Source: CAYSWS01 sp964434935 (GTDB taxonomy: Bacteria > Patescibacteriota > WWE3 > UBA101185 > UBA10185). From it: DNA of 64,000 bases. Made by a program: the position numbers and the translations under genes. The stretch spans positions 1-64,000 of the forward strand of contig CAYSWS010000003.1 in NCBI GenBank assembly GCA_964434935.1, in the 5' to 3' direction. Of the stretch, positions 1 through 9,704 are shown in pieces. Each line of letters starts with the position of its first letter. Position 1 is the stretch's first letter. The notes under the pieces are model-generated. The model had not been told where the DNA came from, did not search any database, and saw nothing but the letters and a program-made list of their open reading frames with translations.

Positions 1-1
1 C

Positions 2-145
2 AGCGTCTCCTACCAAACCGGCTCGGCCGTTATCTACGCTGCCAGCAGCACCAACTCCGGAAACAACGGTTCTAACTGGAAATTCGTGGATTGCAATGAG
101 TTCCTCTTCAACAGTCTTGATCTTGATGGCATAGACGTTGACTAA
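2..145 (+). CDS. C-terminal tail of a surface protein (partial)
   Basis: The frame starting at base 2 is open to a TAA at 143-145 and gives 47 residues, beginning SVSYQTGSAVIYAASS and ending GIDVD. The start lies outside the window. The Ser/Thr/Asn/Gly-rich composition resembles the exported LamG protein that follows, so a secreted or surface role is likely, but no domain is recognisable in so short a tail. About 170 bases separate it from the next gene. Confidence 0.6.
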   Translation, partial: SVSYQTGSAVIYAASSTNSGNNGSNWKFVDCNEFLFNSLDLDGIDVD

Positions 146-275
146 AACTACCCATTAGTGAGCACAAATACTACCCAACCACCACTTTTCCCCACTCTAA
201 AAGGGTCACTTTCTGAACACAAAAAGTACGCAACACAACAGCCGTTTTTACCCGCCACTACAGCTAAAAACGCCC

Positions 276-303
276 TTGCCAACCCCTCAAAACAATGTAG
301 AAT
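276..303 (+). promoter_or_regulatory. Promoter of the LamG protein gene
   Basis: TTGCCA at 276-281 and TAGAAT at 298-303 are 16 bases apart. The expected transcript start is only about 5 bases before the ATG at 316, and there is no Shine-Dalgarno sequence, so the mRNA would be nearly leaderless. The rest of 146-315 holds nothing else recognisable. Confidence 0.5.
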
Positions 304-315
304 TTAACATACAAT

Positions 316-3300
316 ATGCCCAGAACACACAGCCAAATCTTTGGCTATAGTTATTTTATTGATAAAGTACTGTCCCTTTTAAAATATGCTTATGATACGC
401 TAGACTTTTCCGCTGATGAGTATGCTTACGATATTGCAAACACCCGTTCATCTTATTCTTCGTCGACCAATCCATTTAAAAAGCCAAACAACCTCATACA
501 AAAGCTTAAAAATTTATTCAGACAACTCACATTAAAACTGTCGGGCAAGCCTGCAGGGCCAACTGGGCAGGCTCTAAAACGCCTGCCCGGCAGTGTTTTA
601 AATAAACTCCCTTGGCCGCAAAAACTGCGCCAGCTCAGAAAAGACAGAAAATTGGCCATATTCTTCTCAGGTTTGCTACTTATACTAGCGCCGGTCGCTT
701 TCCTCATCCTACGCAATCCTAAAACCACTGAGGCCGCCTGGTGGAACAGCGGCTGGCTTTACAGAAGATCCATAGTCATCTCTTATTCCGGCTCCACTAC
801 ACTCACCAACTTCCAAGTAGAACTGGACGAAGTTGACGTGGACGGCCTCAACGCCGCCGGTAAGCTGCAAAGCGCCTGCCAGGACCTAAGATTTATCACC
901 GGTAACGGCCAGGACCTGGAATACTGGGTGGAAGACGAATCCACTACCAATGACACTCTAAACTGCACCTCCTCAGACTTTGATATCTGGGTCAAAGTGC
1001 CCTCCATACCCAACGGAGGTACTACCATCTATATGTATTACGGCAATGCCAGTGCCAATGCTAAAAGCAACGGAGGCGCCACCTTTGACATGTTCGATAG
1101 TTTTAGCACCTCAACACTCTCCCCGGTCTGGGATAAAACCGAAGATTCTATCTCCATCACTGCCGGCAATCTACAACTCTTCCCCACAGATGACGCCGTT
1201 GACTTGGAGGGAGTCTCTTCAGCCAGTACATATGGCGGTACCAATCCCACTGACAACTCTGCCTCGGTAATAACCATGAAAGCCAAACAAACAAACACAG
1301 CCGCCACTGGACGTCTGGGCTTTTCCAATACCTCGGATCTGCTGGTCAGCTATAACACAGATGACTCAGCTGCCTTCCTATTTGACGGTACCACCGGCGG
1401 CAACCATGAAACTGAAACTGCCAATGGAGGCTCAACTGAAAGCTCAACCGCTGCCGTGGCAGAAGACAACACCTGGCATGACTTCTCCATCACCTGGGAT
1501 GGCACTAATTCAGTTACGTTTGATGTAGATGCCAATACCACGGATCACACCTCCCAAGTACCAAATTCGCCCCAATATGTGCGTCTGGAAAACACTGACA
1601 CTACAAATACCATTGCTGTTGATTTCATTTTTGTTCGAAAACTAGCCACCACTCCTCCCACTACTCCGGCTTTTGGCTCCTATGGTACAGAAGAAATAGG
1701 TCCCGGGACTATTTTATTCTGGAAATTTGACGAAGGTTACGGTACCACCGCCAACGATTCCAGCTCCTCCAACAATCCCGGCACCATCACCGGTGCTGCC
1801 TGGCAGAGTGAGGATTACTGCCTGATTGGCAAATGCCTACACTATGACGGCAGCGAAGACTATGTCTCCATGCCTGATAACAGTTTGTTCGATTTTGATG
1901 GTTCAGACTCATTCACTATCCAAACCTGGATCAGACACGGGAAACAAACAGACGGTTCGGAAGACACCATCTTCTCTAAGGTCTTGACAGGAACGTTGGC
2001 GGTCGATGCTGTAAACATTGATGATGCTTCTAATTTTATAGAATTTTCTGCTTACTTTAACGACGAGGCCAATCAAATTTTAAGGGATACAGACGGAACC
2101 TTGTACGCGATCCTCATCAACGGTGATTTCATCTCCAACAATCATGTGGAGATTTGGAGTTCTTCCGACGGCAGTTCATGGTCACAACAAGATCCTTCCA
2201 ACTCACCGTCATCGGGCTGGGACGTCAGCGCCGCTATCGATTCCAATAGCACTATTCACCTGTTATACACCTCAGGGTTAGGGAGCGGAAATATATATTA
2301 CACAACTTTTGACGAAACATTCGATACCACACCTGAAACTTTATTATCTTCAGCAAACAATTATGTGGGTGGCAGCATAGATGTGGATTCATCCGATGTG
2401 CCTCATGTGGTATTTTCTTGGGGTAATTTCTCTTTAGATTTCAATATTCAATACAGGAACAGGGTTGGAGGCAGCTGGAACACCACCAGAACCATAGATA
2501 GCTATAGTGGTACGACGACTTTTACTAACCCGAACATCACTCTCAATGAAGATGATATTCCTGAGGTAATTTATATAGATTTTGTAGATAATGATCTTTC
2601 AGCCGCCGTGGGCAACCAAAATAATGCCACATCATTCACAACCACGGACATTGATAGTGATGTACGCAAGGATGCTTACCCCAGCATTGCTGTGGATGCT
2701 AATGGAGATACATGGGTCTCGTACCTGGACGAGAACGGAGCTACTGATTACATTACGCTTGCGCAACATTTGGACGGTACCGGATGGACCACCTGGGAAA
2801 CACCAGTCACAGATAGTGACGCTGGTCTGGACTCTTCCCTAGCCGTAGACGGCACCGATGTGTATGTTCTCTACGAAGATGAAAACGGCAATATTGCCTA
2901 TAACGTATACGAAAACGGCTCGTCTTGGGCCGGTGAACAGATCTTGGAAACAGATGTTGACTACGAAAAAGTCAAAGTTCGTTGGCAGATGAACAATAAT
3001 CAGTCTTATGATACCTTCAACATGGACTATATTTACTCCGACAGCACTGACATATGGTGGCATGTCATAGAGTTTGGGGTTGGTGGAGGAGGAGATGAGA
3101 GCAGCGCTAACGGATACGAGCTCTATATGCAAAATGATGGAGATCTGGTGTTTGGTATTGATGATGACAACGTCAACTTCCCGGAAGACTCAGTTTCCTC
3201 TACTACAGCTAACTATGATGACTCTAAGTGGCACATGGTTACGGCTGTAAAAGACGGTGTGGACAGTCTCAAACTCTATGTGGACGGGGAGCTCATTGAC

Positions 3301-6300
3301 ACGGATAACAGCATTTCCGCCACCGGTTCCCTGGCAACTGACCAGCCACTTTATGTAGGCCACAGAGTTAACATCTCTACTAGGGACTTTGATGGTTTTA
3401 TCGATGAGACAAAAGTGTACCCCTATGCCCGTACTCAAGATCAAATAAGGACAGACTATACCGCCGGCAAAGCCGGACAGTCTACGGAAGAAGGTGCGGG
3501 AATAGTGTTTGGTTCCCAGGATGATAGGTTTTTAACTGACGGCTTGGTCGGGTATTGGCCTATGGATGAAACCAGCGGAGATGCCTCTGACTCATCAGGA
3601 AATGATCGAACATTAACCAATAACGGCACAACCACCTATGTTGCTGGAAAATACGGCAATGGTTCGGAACACGTACCTGCCTCTTCTCAGTACTTTAATG
3701 CTTCAAGCACTATAGATAGTGTTAAGAGCATATCTTTTTGGGCCAATCCTGATAATACAACCAATTACTACCTACAACTAACAGACTCTGCCTACTTAAC
3801 ATCAACATCCGGTACATTATCCGTCTCGGGTTTTACAGACTATACAACATATGTGAATGGCGTTTCTTCGAACACGATCTCAGCTGATTCCTGGTCTTTG
3901 GTCACCATAACCACACAAACTGCCATAGATGCTACAAACTTTAGAGTAGGTTATGCCAATTCTAACTACTATGATGGTACTTTTGATGAGTTTAGACTCT
4001 ACAACCGCACCCTCTCATCTTCAGAGGTTCAGGCTCTTTATCAATGGGCTCCCGGACCGGTAGGTTATTGGAAAATGGATGAGCCATCCGGCACCAGATA
4101 CGATTATTCAGGTAACGGTAACAGCCTTACAGATGGTAATACAGTGGAATCAGCTCCCGGTAAGTTTGATAAAGCCGGTGATTTTGAACATGATAACAAT
4201 GAATACCTCACCATTACGGACGGCAACCAAACCGGTCTTGATATCACAGGTCCTATGACCTTTGGTGCTTGGGTCAAGCTGGAATCTAATGATAACGGCA
4301 GTTATATTGCTGCTAAAGGAGGTTATGATGCTAATCGTTCCTACTGGTTCTACATAGATAGCAGCCAGAAACCATACTTTGATGTTAGTAGCGACGGCTC
4401 TTCCTTTGATGGTGCCATCACCGGCTCCAGTGACGACATCCCCATAGGAGAGTGGCATTATTACACAGCGGTTTATGATGGAGCCTACTTAAGGCTTTAT
4501 GTAGATGGTGTTTCCGTAGCCACGCCTGTTTCTTATTCCAGCGGTATTAATGACTCTTCCGGAGACTTTTTCATAGGCACTAACGAAGACTACTCTACCT
4601 ATGACATGGATGGTCTTATCGATGATGTTAAGATCTACAACTACGCCAGAACCCAGCAACAGATAATCTCTGATATGAACGCCGGACATCCCACGCCAGG
4701 TTCCCCTGTAGGCTCAGCTTTAGGACATTGGAAGTTTGATGAGGGATATGGTCTTGTAACTTATGACCATGGTACCGGAGGAAATGACGGAGATCTAGCC
4801 ACCGGCTCTAACCAACCCTCATGGAGTTTGGATGGTAAGTATGGCGGGGCTCTAGATTTTGATGGTAATGACTATGTCACTACGGCTGATCCTCCCTATG
4901 ATTTTGATTCAGAAGATTTTACTATCACAGTCTGGGTAAATGAAGATGTATCAGCTCCTGCCACCTCAAAACAAGTTGTGAGCAAGAGATCTTCCACTAC
5001 CAGCGGCTATGCCCTATCTGTAGGAGGGTCTGATGAGGTATATTGTCAAACAGCTAATGGAAGTGGAGTTGATAACAGTAATACCGCTACTGGTATCATC
5101 ACCAAAGGCGTTTGGACCCATCTGGCTATAGTGAGAAGCGGCACAAGCTGCCTTGTGTATGTCAATGGCACGGATAAGACCACCTCAGCCGGCACTCATG
5201 ATGATCCGGCACTAAACAACAACTCTCTAAGATTTGGCTCTTCCACAGGTGGTTCTGAGTATTGGTATGGACAAATAGATGATGTTCGCATATATAGTTC
5301 TGCCCTAACTGCCTCTCAGATAGCGCTAGTGTACAATCAAGCAGCCTCAGCTGTTCTAGGAGCCGTGGGCACAGATGGATCAGGAAATGTCTCTTATTCT
5401 GCAGATAGAAGCTACTGCCCTCCGGGAGATACCACCTCCTCTTGTGGGCCTGTTGGTGAGTGGAAACTAGATGAGAACCAAGGAACGACTGCCTATGATA
5501 CTACCGGTAATGGATATGATGGAACACTTGGCGCCGGGGACAGCTCTCCTTCCTGGGCTATAGGTAAGATTGGTCCAGCTCTCAAGTTTGATGGTTCTAA
5601 TGACTATGTGGACATAGGTACCGGACCAACTTCTGTTAAAACCGTAGAATTTTGGGCTTATCCCCTCACCACTACCGAATACTTTGTCAATATCACCGGT
5701 AGTTCAGAATACATATGGGCAAACTCAGGTACCGTTACCGCCACAGGCTTCTCTACACCAAGAATATATGTGGATGGTGTTCGAACAACTTCTATTGTGG
5801 CCAACAAATGGCAGCACATTGCTGTTACATCAGCTACAGCGGAAAATGCCTCAAATCTTGATATTGGTCGAACAACTGATTCAAGCTATATGGAAGGAAG
5901 AATTGATAACCTACGTCTTTATGACTATGACCTAAGCCAAGAACAAGTAGCCTGGAACTACAACCGTGGTGGACCTATTGGCCGCTGGAAGCTTGACGAA
6001 TGTGAAGGAACTACAGCTTATGACTCATCAGGTAAAGGTAATAATGGCACCATCACCATAGGAGCATACGGTACCAATACATCCTTAGGCACCTGTGATA
6101 GCGGTACCGGTAGTGAAGCTTGGAACAACGGTACAACAGGTAAATTCAACTACTCTTTAGACTTTGATGGTAGTGATGATTACATCAATATGGGAAACCC
6201 AGCCTCAGGACTTTATGATTTTAGTACTGTGGTGGACTTCTCCATCTCTGCCTGGGTAAAGACCAGCGGCGATAGTCAAGAGCAAACCATCATGGATAAA

Positions 6301-6726
6301 AGACAATCAGATGGTGTCGGATACGTGGTTTATGTAGATACAAGCGGTAGAGTAAATTCATATCTATACGGTTCATACGGCTTTCCCGGAGCTTCTGGAT
6401 ATACCACAGCTACTGTAGATGACGGTAACTGGCACTTCATAGTAGCTACCTATGATAGATCAGCCAATATGAATATCTATATAGATGGGGTATTAGATCC
6501 TCAGGCTACGACTGATATATCCTCAGAGGTTGGTAACATCTCCAATTCAGGAAACCTCATCATTGGTGATGGCAATCAGGGTGTTACCGGAGCCTCAACA
6601 CTAGAGTTTAAAGGTCAACTTGATGATGTGAAGTTATATAACTACGTTCTTACCCCGCAACAGATACAAAACGACATGAACCAAGGAGGAGCCATTAGAT
6701 TTGGACCATCAAGTGGGGCTCCGTAA
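316..6726 (+). CDS. Giant membrane-anchored multi-LamG surface protein
   Basis: This 2136-residue protein is probably an adhesin or glycan-binding surface protein. Residues 1-112 are basic and likely cytoplasmic. Residues 113-133 form a membrane segment, followed by WWNSGWLYRRS, typical of the DUF2341 domain. Six LamG (concanavalin-like) modules each open with a W-K-x-D-E motif near residues 467, 1077, 1248, 1468, 1713 and 1888, and end with a D-x-V/L-K/R-x-Y segment. The first LamG is interrupted from about residue 556 to 912 by repeats rich in SxDGxxW and AVDxxG, resembling a beta-propeller, after which LamG sequence resumes. No C-terminal sorting signal is visible. LamG and DUF2341 commonly occur in exported proteins of Patescibacteria; the ligand is unknown. 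The start at 316 fits the promoter just upstream. Confidence 0.85.
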   Translation: MPRTHSQIFGYSYFIDKVLSLLKYAYDTLDFSADEYAYDIANTRSSYSSSTNPFKKPNNLIQKLKNLFRQLTLKLSGKPAGPTGQALKRLPGSVLNKLPWPQKLRQLRKDRKLAIFFSGLLLILAPVAFLILRNPKTTEAAWWNSGWLYRRSIVISYSGSTTLTNFQVELDEVDVDGLNAAGKLQSACQDLRFITGNGQDLEYWVEDESTTNDTLNCTSSDFDIWVKVPSIPNGGTTIYMYYGNASANAKSNGGATFDMFDSFSTSTLSPVWDKTEDSISITAGNLQLFPTDDAVDLEGVSSASTYGGTNPTDNSASVITMKAKQTNTAATGRLGFSNTSDLLVSYNTDDSAAFLFDGTTGGNHETETANGGSTESSTAAVAEDNTWHDFSITWDGTNSVTFDVDANTTDHTSQVPNSPQYVRLENTDTTNTIAVDFIFVRKLATTPPTTPAFGSYGTEEIGPGTILFWKFDEGYGTTANDSSSSNNPGTITGAAWQSEDYCLIGKCLHYDGSEDYVSMPDNSLFDFDGSDSFTIQTWIRHGKQTDGSEDTIFSKVLTGTLAVDAVNIDDASNFIEFSAYFNDEANQILRDTDGTLYAILINGDFISNNHVEIWSSSDGSSWSQQDPSNSPSSGWDVSAAIDSNSTIHLLYTSGLGSGNIYYTTFDETFDTTPETLLSSANNYVGGSIDVDSSDVPHVVFSWGNFSLDFNIQYRNRVGGSWNTTRTIDSYSGTTTFTNPNITLNEDDIPEVIYIDFVDNDLSAAVGNQNNATSFTTTDIDSDVRKDAYPSIAVDANGDTWVSYLDENGATDYITLAQHLDGTGWTTWETPVTDSDAGLDSSLAVDGTDVYVLYEDENGNIAYNVYENGSSWAGEQILETDVDYEKVKVRWQMNNNQSYDTFNMDYIYSDSTDIWWHVIEFGVGGGGDESSANGYELYMQNDGDLVFGIDDDNVNFPEDSVSSTTANYDDSKWHMVTAVKDGVDSLKLYVDGELIDTDNSISATGSLATDQPLYVGHRVNISTRDFDGFIDETKVYPYARTQDQIRTDYTAGKAGQSTEEGAGIVFGSQDDRFLTDGLVGYWPMDETSGDASDSSGNDRTLTNNGTTTYVAGKYGNGSEHVPASSQYFNASSTIDSVKSISFWANPDNTTNYYLQLTDSAYLTSTSGTLSVSGFTDYTTYVNGVSSNTISADSWSLVTITTQTAIDATNFRVGYANSNYYDGTFDEFRLYNRTLSSSEVQALYQWAPGPVGYWKMDEPSGTRYDYSGNGNSLTDGNTVESAPGKFDKAGDFEHDNNEYLTITDGNQTGLDITGPMTFGAWVKLESNDNGSYIAAKGGYDANRSYWFYIDSSQKPYFDVSSDGSSFDGAITGSSDDIPIGEWHYYTAVYDGAYLRLYVDGVSVATPVSYSSGINDSSGDFFIGTNEDYSTYDMDGLIDDVKIYNYARTQQQIISDMNAGHPTPGSPVGSALGHWKFDEGYGLVTYDHGTGGNDGDLATGSNQPSWSLDGKYGGALDFDGNDYVTTADPPYDFDSEDFTITVWVNEDVSAPATSKQVVSKRSSTTSGYALSVGGSDEVYCQTANGSGVDNSNTATGIITKGVWTHLAIVRSGTSCLVYVNGTDKTTSAGTHDDPALNNNSLRFGSSTGGSEYWYGQIDDVRIYSSALTASQIALVYNQAASAVLGAVGTDGSGNVSYSADRSYCPPGDTTSSCGPVGEWKLDENQGTTAYDTTGNGYDGTLGAGDSSPSWAIGKIGPALKFDGSNDYVDIGTGPTSVKTVEFWAYPLTTTEYFVNITGSSEYIWANSGTVTATGFSTPRIYVDGVRTTSIVANKWQHIAVTSATAENASNLDIGRTTDSSYMEGRIDNLRLYDYDLSQEQVAWNYNRGGPIGRWKLDECEGTTAYDSSGKGNNGTITIGAYGTNTSLGTCDSGTGSEAWNNGTTGKFNYSLDFDGSDDYINMGNPASGLYDFSTVVDFSISAWVKTSGDSQEQTIMDKRQSDGVGYVVYVDTSGRVNSYLYGSYGFPGASGYTTATVDDGNWHFIVATYDRSANMNIYIDGVLDPQATTDISSEVGNISNSGNLIIGDGNQGVTGASTLEFKGQLDDVKLYNYVLTPQQIQNDMNQGGAIRFGPSSGAP
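541..598 (+). repeat. REP-like palindromic element, copy inside coding sequence
   Basis: A core of 17 bases at 556-572 (gggccaactgggcaggc) is repeated exactly at 6776-6792. It sits inside a potential outer hairpin (CGGGCAAGC with GCCTGCCCG, one G-U pair). Here it is translated in frame as GPTGQALK, residues 81-88 of the LamG protein, just before the membrane segment. Confidence 0.5.
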
Positions 6727-6756
6727 ATACTTGTTTGACAATTACACAGACACCGC

Positions 6757-6820
6757 CGGGTTGAGTATGTTTTCTGGGCCAACTGGGCAGGCACTTAAAA
6801 CTCTCGACCCGGTGGGGAGT
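6757..6820 (+). repeat. REP-like palindromic element, noncoding copy
   Basis: This is the second copy of the 17-base core (6776-6792), 50 bases after the LamG stop codon. It has its own unrelated outer stem (CCGGGTTGAG with CTCGACCCGG). It lies between two convergent genes and may act as a shared transcription end, but no T-tract follows directly. The reading frame GPTGQALK is preserved although this copy is outside the gene. Confidence 0.5.
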
Positions 6821-8358
6821 TATCTTCTTATTCTGTATTGTAAGGCTTCTGCTAAATGGGCCTTTTCTATCATTTCTGAGCTTTCCAGATCCGCTATCGT
6901 TCGTGCTAGTCTTATAGTTTTATAATAACCACGCATCGACATATTGAATTTCTCCACTGCCATGTGCAAAAGTTGTTTTGAATTGCTGCTTATATGGCAG
7001 TATTTGCTCATAAGTTTGTTATTTACCTCGGTATTAAGACATATTCCTTCATCTCCATATCTTTCGCTCTGAATTTTTCTGGCTTTTTCCACCCTTTTTA
7101 TCACCATGTTCGAATCCTCAAAACCTGTTCTTTTCTTATCATGGTCACTTATTTCACGAATTTGGATTTTGCCCACTTTTATATGCAGGTCTATTCTATC
7201 AAGCATAGGTCCTGATATCCTATTAATATAGTTGCTAACTTGATATTGAGTACAATTACACACACAATTAGGTTCGTTGTAATACCCACAAGGACAGGGA
7301 TTACTAGCCGCTACTAAGATGAACCTGGCAGGATAGACAGCGCTACCTATAGTTCGAACAATTGACACCTTTCCCTCTTCCAGCGGTTGCCTCAAACTTT
7401 CCAAAACTCTGCGGTTGAATTCAGGAAATTCGTCCATGAATAATACGCCTCTGTGAGCCAGGCTTATCTCCCCCGGCTTGGGATTACTACCCCCTCCCAA
7501 CATGCCCGAAAAAGAAATGGTGTGATGGGGTGCTCTAAATGGTCTGCTTTTTATAAGCGACTCCCCCGGCACCAGCAATCCGGCCGCCGAATAGATCCGG
7601 GTCACCTCCAAACCTTCTTTGAAGTTTAGTGGTGGGAGAATGTATCTGAGGGCTTTAGCCAGCATGGTTTTACCGGCTCCCGGAGGACCGGTCATCATGA
7701 TGTTGTGACCTCCGGCAGCCGCTATTTCCAGAGCTCTTTTGGCATGGCTTTGACCAACAATATCAATCAGGTCCACTTCATCGACACTTCCCGCCCTCGA
7801 GCAAGCCTCCGGTATACCAAACTCTCCCGCTTTGGCTGCTACCAGGCTCCTTTTCCCTGATATATGTTCGAATAGCTCTATTAAACTCCCCACTCCGTAC
7901 ACATCTACACCTTCTACTACAGCCGCCTCATTCACATTATCCTCAGGTACAAAAAGGCTTTCAAAACCATGTTTTCCGGCAAAAATGGCTGCCAACAGAA
8001 CTCCTTTGGTGTGCCTTAGGCTGCCGTCCAGAGATAGTTCGCCATAAAAGAGCGCCAGAGGTGAAACCTCAAACCCCCTAATACCCGCCAGTAGACCAAC
8101 GGCAATAGGCAGATCATAAAAAGAGCCTTCTTTGGGGATATCGGCCGGAGCCAGATTGATAGTGATCTTTTTGTTGGGAAAGGCAAAGCCGGAGTTGATA
8201 ATGGCTGTTTTCACCCGCTCCTTGCTTTCCGCCACGGCTTTGCTGGGCAAACCTACAATATCAAAGCTGGGAAATCCCCTGCTGGCCACGTTTACCTCCA
8301 CTCTTACTAAAATAGAATCTATGCCCTTGCCGGCGGCCGAATTAACTATGATCAACAT
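6820..8358 (-). CDS. comM: ComM/YifB family Mg-chelatase-like AAA+ ATPase
   Basis: ComM is a hexameric helicase that promotes branch migration when transformed single-stranded DNA is integrated. The 512 residues match the family length. The N-terminal region carries SFDIVGLPSKAVAESKERV and the NLAPADIPKEGSFYDLPIA signature. Walker A is GPPGAGKTMLAKAL (about residue 225) and Walker B is LFMDEFPEF. A Cys cluster (CPCG, then CVCNC) is typical of this family, and a C-terminal Mg-chelatase domain follows. The start overlaps the end of dprA by 17 bases, so the two are co-transcribed. With dprA, comEA and comEC in the same window it supports a DNA uptake and recombination pathway. Confidence 0.93.
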   Translation of the reverse strand: MLIIVNSAAGKGIDSILVRVEVNVASRGFPSFDIVGLPSKAVAESKERVKTAIINSGFAFPNKKITINLAPADIPKEGSFYDLPIAVGLLAGIRGFEVSPLALFYGELSLDGSLRHTKGVLLAAIFAGKHGFESLFVPEDNVNEAAVVEGVDVYGVGSLIELFEHISGKRSLVAAKAGEFGIPEACSRAGSVDEVDLIDIVGQSHAKRALEIAAAGGHNIMMTGPPGAGKTMLAKALRYILPPLNFKEGLEVTRIYSAAGLLVPGESLIKSRPFRAPHHTISFSGMLGGGSNPKPGEISLAHRGVLFMDEFPEFNRRVLESLRQPLEEGKVSIVRTIGSAVYPARFILVAASNPCPCGYYNEPNCVCNCTQYQVSNYINRISGPMLDRIDLHIKVGKIQIREISDHDKKRTGFEDSNMVIKRVEKARKIQSERYGDEGICLNTEVNNKLMSKYCHISSNSKQLLHMAVEKFNMSMRGYYKTIRLARTIADLESSEMIEKAHLAEALQYRIRR

Positions 8359-9187
8359 AAAATCTCCCGTTTTCTTCCCTAATTTGCCCCGACAACGTCA
8401 GCATGGTGATCTCGCGGCTCAATTCCGCAGAGCCCATTTTACTTCTCTCCGCTATTTCCTCAATTGTAAGTGGTCCTTCCGCTAGGCTTTTCAGCAATGA
8501 GCTGCCCTCACTGGTCTGATCATTCACAGAAGTACCCGCGATCCCAAAACACCCCAGCACATCATCCACACTCCGCACCATGACCGCACCGTTTTGTATC
8601 AATTCCAACGTCCCCTGCGAGTTCTGGCTATCAATGGGCCCCGGTACCGCCAACACCTGCCGGCCATACCTTCCAGCATATTTAGCCGTGATCAAGGACC
8701 CGCTGCCAATCCCAGCCTCCACCACCAAAGTGGCTTGACATAAACCAGCAATGATCCTATTCCGCTTGGGAAACATAAATTTACGAGGCGGTTCATCCTC
8801 ACCGTATTCGGACAAGATCAATCCGCCATTATCCAAGATCTGCTCATACAAACCCTTCATATACCCCAAACACGCCCGTTCGATGCCGTAGGCCACCACG
8901 GCTACCGTTCTTCCACCAGCCGCTAGAGCTGCCTTGTGTGCTGCCATGTCCACTCCATACATAAACCCCGAAACCACGGTCACGCCCCTGCTAACCACCT
9001 CAAACACCAGCCTTTCCGTTATCCTCCTCCCATAATCGCTCATGCGCCGGCTGCCCACTACAGCCAGGCACTGCGCAAACATCACATCCTGCCACTCACC
9101 CCGGTAATAAAGCTTTTCCGGCGCATCATCAAGCTCCTGCAACAATACCGGAAACCTTTTATCCCTTTGGGAAATATATTCGAACAT
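8342..9187 (-). CDS. dprA: DNA processing protein DprA
   Basis: DprA binds incoming single-stranded DNA and loads RecA during transformation. The 281 residues contain the Rossmann-like core: AVVGSRRMSDYGRR, VVSGFMYGVDMAAHKAAL, VVAYGIERAC, FMFPKRNRIIAGLCQATLVVEA and GSLITAKYAGRYGRQVLAVPG. A C-terminal winged-helix region (TIEEIAERSKMGSAELSREITMLTL) is also seen. The family hallmark glycine-rich SGxAxGID appears here as SGFMYGVD. It is the first gene of a dprA-comM pair. A TAAATT box lies exactly 6 bases before the ATG with no Shine-Dalgarno sequence, suggesting a leaderless transcript. Confidence 0.93.
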   Translation of the reverse strand: MFEYISQRDKRFPVLLQELDDAPEKLYYRGEWQDVMFAQCLAVVGSRRMSDYGRRITERLVFEVVSRGVTVVSGFMYGVDMAAHKAALAAGGRTVAVVAYGIERACLGYMKGLYEQILDNGGLILSEYGEDEPPRKFMFPKRNRIIAGLCQATLVVEAGIGSGSLITAKYAGRYGRQVLAVPGPIDSQNSQGTLELIQNGAVMVRSVDDVLGCFGIAGTSVNDQTSEGSSLLKSLAEGPLTIEEIAERSKMGSAELSREITMLTLSGQIREENGRFYVDHS

Positions 9188-9193
9188 ATCTGT

Positions 9194-9199
9194 AATTTA
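9194..9199 (-). promoter_or_regulatory. -10 box of dprA (leaderless type)
   Basis: TAAATT on the minus strand ends 6 bases before the dprA ATG. No convincing -35 was seen. The spacing matches many other core genes in this window. Confidence 0.4.
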
Positions 9200-9333
9200 T
9201 CCAAAGTTCAAATTTTCCAAAACAACCTGTTTTCTAATTCGACAAGAATCTTCTTGCGTTCACAACTGAATTTGTCTCTTTCATACGATTGTGGTAACCT
9301 CAACCAAAATTATTATGCACAAAGGAGATGGAG

Positions 9334-9597
9334 ATGGTTATTAGCGACAAGCTATACGTGACCAGAGACGGAAAAGAATTGAGAATAGAATTAGATGAAG
9401 ATGATGTCAAGTCTAATTCCATCTCGGGTATTGTCTTACTACAGATCGATCACTCTTCCGAAAATGGTAAAACCATCATAGCCAGCGGTGTTGAAGCAGG
9501 CAGGTTCAAAGAAAATTGGGTGGTTTATTCAGAACATCAACTTCTGCCCAAGGTTAAGATGATGGTAGAGACTTACCTCAAGAAAAGGTTCAGCTAG
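9334..9597 (+). CDS. Small hypothetical protein (87 aa)
   Basis: No family is recognised. The predicted protein is acidic and soluble: MVISDKLYVTRDGKELRIEL, followed by a predicted beta-rich middle and a helical end (LPKVKMMVETYLKKRFS). An in-frame ATG at 9328 directly abuts the AAAGGAG at 9321-9327, whereas the ATG at 9334 stands 6 bases after it, so the latter is chosen. The gene is monocistronic, divergent from dprA, and closed by a clear terminator before the rplJL promoter. Its ordinary codon use and strong ribosome site suggest a real expressed gene. Confidence 0.7.
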   Translation: MVISDKLYVTRDGKELRIELDEDDVKSNSISGIVLLQIDHSSENGKTIIASGVEAGRFKENWVVYSEHQLLPKVKMMVETYLKKRFS

Positions 9598-9651
9598 AAA
9601 AGCTCATCAGACCACAGCCAAGCCCCCCCCCCGGCTGCCATGATGAGCTTT
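9598..9651 (+). terminator. Terminator with cruciform stem and poly-C loop
   Basis: AAAGCTCATCA (9599-9609) pairs with TGATGAGCTTT (9641-9651), with a second inner stem CAGCC/GGCTG. The loop includes 10 consecutive C residues (9623-9632). The T-rich stretch TACCTTTTTCTTT follows. It closes the small gene ending at 9597. Confidence 0.75.
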
Positions 9652-9672
9652 ACCTTTTTCTTTAGTAAACGG

Positions 9673-9700
9673 TTGACAAATTGCCAGAAAAATATAAACT
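9673..9700 (+). promoter_or_regulatory. Promoter of rplJ-rplL
   Basis: TTGACA at 9673-9678 is followed by TATAAACT at 9693-9700. Reading the -10 as TAAACT (9695-9700) gives a 16-base spacer. It lies just upstream of the conserved L10 leader. Confidence 0.6.
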
Positions 9701-9704
9701 AGTC

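Noticed and set aside
6701..6925. Plus-strand frame containing GPTGQALK after the LamG gene
   Set aside because: It overlaps the end of comM in antisense and lacks a ribosome site; the matching peptide is explained by the repeated DNA element.
9623..9632. Run of ten C residues
   Set aside because: It is in the loop of a terminator; no G-quadruplex repeat pattern or gene is associated, and it may partly be a sequencing-length artefact.
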